Positions 59,801 to 64,000 of a stretch of 64,000 nt of DNA are shown one piece after another. Source of the DNA: Thalassia testudinum (Eukaryota > Streptophyta > Magnoliopsida > Alismatales > Hydrocharitaceae). A program made the position numbers and the translations under genes. Location: positions 37,541,001 to 37,605,000 of the forward strand of contig JAZHRO010000055.1 of NCBI GenBank assembly GCA_037157565.1, given 5' to 3'. Positions within the stretch are counted from its first letter, which is position 1, and the number at the start of each line of letters is the position of its first letter. The notes under the pieces are model-generated. The model was given only the letters and a program-made list of their open reading frames with translations, was not told where the DNA came from and made no database searches.

Positions 59801-60404
59801 ATGTAGCAATAGATGAAACAGAGGAAGAACTGAAAAAACTAGCCTGTGGTGCTTGCCAAGCATCACAGGTGAGAGTAGTAGTGGAGGGGATGTGCGGTAG
59901 AACATGTCTGAGGTGATGAATGGGTAGATGGCCAAGGTGGTGGTGCCACCGAAGAGGAGATCCAGCAGAAGCAAGGCTCTGAGTAGCTGAGGTAGCAAAA
60001 GCAGTACGGCTCAGACAGTACATCCCATGTTCCTCACGCCCTCCACCAATTGTCTTCCCAGTGAATTTATCCTGCAAGACACAAGAGGACACATCAAAAA
60101 TAGCTCGGTAGTTTAGATCTCTAATGATACTGCTAACAGACAATAAATTCAAAGGAAAATTAAGTACATAATAGACATCTGCTAGTCTCAAAGTTGGAGA
60201 CAAAGACATATCTCCCTTGCCAACAAGTGGCAAGTGTCTCCCATCAGCCACCTGTACTGTCCTGGCAGGTGTAATAGGTGCTAACTGAGAGAAAGAGCCT
60301 CTACCACCCCATAAGTGCTTGGATGCACCAAAATCAATCAGCCACTCACCAGAAGACAAAAGGGACAACATACCAGTCGTAGGTGTCTCTGAAGAAGTAG
60401 CCAT
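59800..60404 (-). pseudogene. Copia F protease and pre-integrase
   Basis: A long open stretch. Protease core SSGEWLIDFGASKHLWGG (about 60300-60355; DFG instead of DSG), VQVADGRHLPLVGKGDMSLS, LRLADVYYVLNFPLNLLSVS, then HHLGHLPIHHLRHVLPHI and CDAWQAPQASFF, where the second zinc cysteine and following residues are altered. Confidence 0.8.
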
Positions 60405-60483
60405 AGCTGTAGTGTCAGGAGTCTGAAAGGAAATGCCTGAGTCAACTGAGTAATCTGCTGCCGCAAAGTTTCAATCTCAGTAC

Positions 60484-61186
60484 TCAAGGATCTAATATCA
60501 GAAGTAGGAAGAGCTGCATCTGATATCTCAACTGCCTAATTGGCCTCAGGTGGTCTACCATGCTTCTGCCAGCATGTAGCCTCATAGTGACCAAGTTTGC
60601 CACAGTAAGTACACGGGGTGCTAGTACGTGTACCAGAAGAACGTCCTTATCCACGACCATGTGCAAGATAAGTGGTACCCCTGCTATGTCCAGGAATTGC
60701 AACTAATGCAAATGACTGAGTAGTAGAGTCAGGAGCAGGAGTGTGCACTGCAACTCTACTGAGTCTACTATATGCTTCCTCTAGGGTAGGAAGCTCAGGA
60801 GCAGCGAGGATCTGATATCTGGTTGTAGCATGTTTAGGTCCAAGGCTAGCCAGGAAAAGGGAGACAACCAACTGTCTCTTGAAACTCCTCCAGGACTTAC
60901 AGGTAGACTCGGGCAGGTAGGAGTAGTGCCTCTTTAACGTTCCCTTCATGAGGGAGTAATACTGTGACAACGTGCGTCCCTCTTGATGCAAATAGAAAAG
61001 GTCGTAAAAGACCTGGAAAACTCGTGCGGAGGTCTTGGTGTGTGAATAGGTATCACGCAAAGACTCCCACATCTCATTTGCTGTAGTATAATATATGATC
61101 TCATCGCTTATTCGAGGAATAACTATCTGCATTAGTCATACAGAAACCATTGCATTGTCACTATCCCAGTTAACATTTGTGTCAGT
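60484..61186 (-). pseudogene. Copia F gag, N-terminus cut off
   Basis: Reads TANEMWESLRDTYSHTKTSA, VFQVFYDLFYLHQEGRTLSQ, FLASLGPKHATTRYQIL, LPTLEEAYSRLSRV, Gly-rich tail; the zinc knuckle (CGKLGHYEATCW-like) lies near 60570-60605 in a shifted frame. The gag start is separated by the LTR beginning at 61187. Confidence 0.8.
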
Positions 61187-64000
61187 TGATGAGAGGCTCA
61201 TCATCGCTCTTAATTACCCATAATTAACTAGTTCCCTAGTTAATTAGTTAAGAATATACTAAATACAGAGTTAATTATAATATATGGGATTAAATACTAA
61301 GGACCTTCAAAATAAGTTAAAAATATTAAATTAAATATCAATTATTAATAATAATAATTTAGACTCAAATATTAAACACTTAGCTATTTATTTAATATTT
61401 AAAATAACTTAATTAATTTTATGACCTAAGTACTTAATTAACTTAAGTAAATTAATCACTTAATTAAATATAGCTTAAAAGGGTAAAAACATAAATTCAA
61501 GGCATAAATATAATATTTACCTAATTTATAATTATATATAAAAATTGGAAAAACAAATAAATTAAAATAAGCCTAAAAACTATCTATTTACGTTTTAGTC
61601 CTTAGCTTCTATGTCAATTGAGTCCTTTTTATACAACTAAGTCCGTAGCTTTTATTGCATAGAGGCCCCTGTGAACATTGCCTTCGTCTTCTTCATTAGT
61701 TTCGGACGACTGAGGAGGTTCGGTGCTGACACCGTTTGATCACCTTCCATCCTATGTCTGAATGCCTTCGTTTTGGCTGCCTACCTTCCGAGGCAATTCT
61801 TCTGAGTTTTTGATTAATCTGCACGTCTGATCACTAATTTATTCAATTACTATATTCTTGAGGTTCCTCGGAACCTCATGAATCATTTAAAATCATTTCT
61901 GAAGAAGTTCACAGAGATTTGATCCTATTTCATTAGTCATCGGAGCTCCGGCAAGCTCCGACGACTCCAACATGAGCCTCAGCCTTTGGAATGATTTGAG
62001 AAGCTCTAAATTGCTTGTCTGAGTTCTTAGGATCAAGAAGCACTCACTATAATTGAGTGCGGGTGATTAGTTCTTGTAGTCGACCGTCATCTTCTCCAAC
62101 TCCAACGGAGTTGGAGTAGCCTAATTTCTTAAGGTTCTAAGCGAGAAAATAGGTCAATAAGCATATGTAGAATCCAAGGAACCTATTCTAAGCTTTAGAT
62201 AGGTCTGACAACCTCTACATTAATCTGCCGACCAAACCTACTTTTGAACCTAGGTGGCGAGGCATGAGAGTATAGCTGAAGTTATCAAAACCCTAATTTG
62301 GGGTGTTGAACAACTTCCTAAGGATTAATTAGACCTATCTAGGTCCTTAATTTGTTCTGAACAGCTCAAGATTAGAAGTCAAATTTTGAGCCTTAATGGT
62401 CAACTCTAGTTCGACTTTAGAGATTAAGAGGTTGTATCTCATATTTAAGGGATTGATTAAGCCTCTAGAGTAATTTAAAAATGTTTAAATAAGATTTGAT
62501 TGGATTTTATCGAGGAATTTTAGAGATATGAACCTTTGTTCAGTTTGGGATCTAAAGGGAACCCAACATTGTTCTTAGTGTTTTATTGAGATTTGAACTC
62601 GAATTCTACCTAGAAATGATGAATACATTTAGATGGAATCTAGATGGTTTTAATTAGGTGTTAATCGATTTAAACTCTGAAATTAGAGTTTTGAACTTGA
62701 AATCAAAGCTCTCATGTTTTGGAGCATTCCAAAGCCCTTCTTGAGCCAATTCCCTCCCTAATCTATACAAAATGCTCTACTGAAGTATCTCTGATCCTCA
62801 ACTGAGCCTTAGTCAAACTCTCTGCAGGTCAAAAGACTTGGACTTCTTCCTCTAGAACATGGCGAATGTGCCATGTTCAGGTCTCAAATCAGTGGATCAG
62901 TCATGATCCAAAGCCTAAATTGAAGCTTAAATCAAGTAGTTGACGTCAAGAACTTTCAATTGAGCCTTTGTGCGCTCGATTTGACTGAGTGAGTCAATCG
63001 GAATCTTCGTTTGAAGATCTGGTCTGATGCAGCAACACACGAAGGGGGAGCGACAGGATTAGTCCTACATTGGAAAGTTGTGGATGGCTGTGCTGGTATA
63101 ATACCAAAAAGTGACTGAGGCTGTTCAGTTGTCAACGTAGGGCACAACTGATGAGCTTGGTTCCGTTTGGGTGCGTGCTGTGCACATGCGTATGTGTGTG
63201 TGCGCAGGCGTATGCCCGTGTGCATGGGCCCGAGTGGGAAAGTGTGTATGTAGGCCTATGATGGGCCGAGGCTATGCATGGGTGAAATGGTTAATAATCC
63301 ACCTAATTAAAACTAGGCCTGGGCTTAGTAGGGTCTGGTCTCGCCCCCTTGTGGGCACTACGTATCCCCGAAAAGCCTGAGCCGCTCAAAAATAATTTTT
63401 GGTTGAAGAGTTAACATGGGCTAAGAATCGAAATTTGTCTAAGTGTGGAAAGTATACATGCATAATAAAAATAAAGGAAGGGCGAGAGAGGCTAAGGCGT
63501 GAAGTAAAAGAAGAGAAGGAAGAGAGGTAAAGAAGAGATGGAAGAAGAAAGAAATTAAGACAGAGAGATTAGAAAGAATTAAAGAACTAACAGAATTGAG
63601 AAATCAAAGAAAGAAAGAGAAGAATTAAATAAAGAGAAAAGAAGAGAGGAGATAGACGTTTGATGCTATAAGTGGAAGTCTGATTTTTATTTTTAAGTCA
63701 CCTAAACATTTAAAATAGACGTTTGATCAGAGGCTGAAGGCTACATCGAGGGTAATTAGTGGAGCTTATTGATAAAGAAGACATCTTTATTCATTGTAAT
63801 TCATTTTTATGCCTTACATTTTTGTAATAACTTGTAATCAACATTCTTCTATTTAGTTTTTATTGCAAATCATTCATGTACATTTTTTTTCTATAATGGA
63901 ATAGTTGCATGTTTTAATTGTCTAATCTTTTGTGCAAATATCCATGTGCTTAACATATATCATAATTATCATAGTAATTAGTTAGTCATTAATTTAACTA
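61187..64000 (+). mobile_element. Athila-type LTR, plus strand, cut by the window edge
   Basis: Starts TGATGAGAGGCTCATCA inside copia F gag; tcagt (61182-61186) would be its target duplication. Diverged copy of the solo LTR at 6101-10075 in opposite orientation: the start, the lagging block near 61590-61680, the block at 63300-63400 and the purine tract at 63480-63660 all match in order. From the counterpart's length, its end should lie not far beyond 64000. Whether it is solo or part of a full element cannot be decided. No gene. Confidence 0.8.

Larger units (their letters stand above)
54779..61186 (-). mobile_element. Copia element F, right end disrupted
   Basis: Left LTR 54779-54931 (close to the copia B LTR), polypurine tract (minus strand TTGAGGGGGAGT), then RNase H, RT, integrase, pre-integrase, protease and gag reading rightwards to 61186. 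There an Athila-type LTR begins inside gag. A solo LTR (56384-58614) splits RT. The 5' end with primer site and right LTR would lie beyond 64000. Confidence 0.85.

Noticed and set aside
62956..63380. Short frames on both strands
   Set aside because: They lie inside the Athila-type LTR and are not conserved in its counterpart at 6101-10075.

Overview
This window is nuclear DNA of a flowering plant, probably a non-grass species with a large, retrotransposon-rich genome. The evidence is a glutamate-receptor-like (GLR, clade III type) channel gene with GT-AG introns, plant-type Athila (Ty3/gypsy) and Ty1/copia elements, short initiator-Met tRNA primer sites and MITEs. The species cannot be named from the sequence. 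I see no rRNA, tRNA, CRISPR or bacterial features. I also see no credible undescribed biological system; the notable content is how the transposons are nested around and inside the GLR gene.

Layout. (1) 1-14409: a decayed Athila-lineage gypsy element on the minus strand, cut by the left window edge. Reading leftwards it has an LTR (11470-14409), primer site, leader, gag, protease, RT, RNase H and integrase. A 3975-bp solo LTR of a related family (6101-10075) splits gag. (2) 14413-16114: a solo LTR of a second family with a perfect 5-bp target duplication (catat) and a dozen GACGTC palindromes upstream of its TATA box. (3) 16115-20690: AT-rich intergenic DNA and the GLR 5' flank, including a ~155-bp duplicated block. 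(4) 20691-42516: GLR exons 1-3, encoding signal peptide, amino-terminal domain, ligand-binding lobe S1 and membrane segment M1. Intron 1 is 364 bp. Intron 2 is 19.5 kb, of which 18.5 kb is one nested transposon cluster. (5) 42517-64000: intron 3, at least 21.5 kb and still open at the window edge. It holds copia elements C, E and F, a solo Athila-type LTR and the start of another. The exons for the pore, S2 and later membrane segments are not in this window.

The intron-2 cluster reads as a stack. Copia H (23263-41729) was hit by copia A, copia B and a coding-free copia derivative G. B was then hit by a second copy of the solo LTR seen at 14413. H's integrase carries a 181-bp LTR-like insertion, and H's right LTR carries a 360-bp MITE. 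All LTR elements in intron 2 lie antisense to the GLR gene. The retroelement coding regions that can be read carry stops, frameshifts or active-site changes, so no autonomous element is visible.
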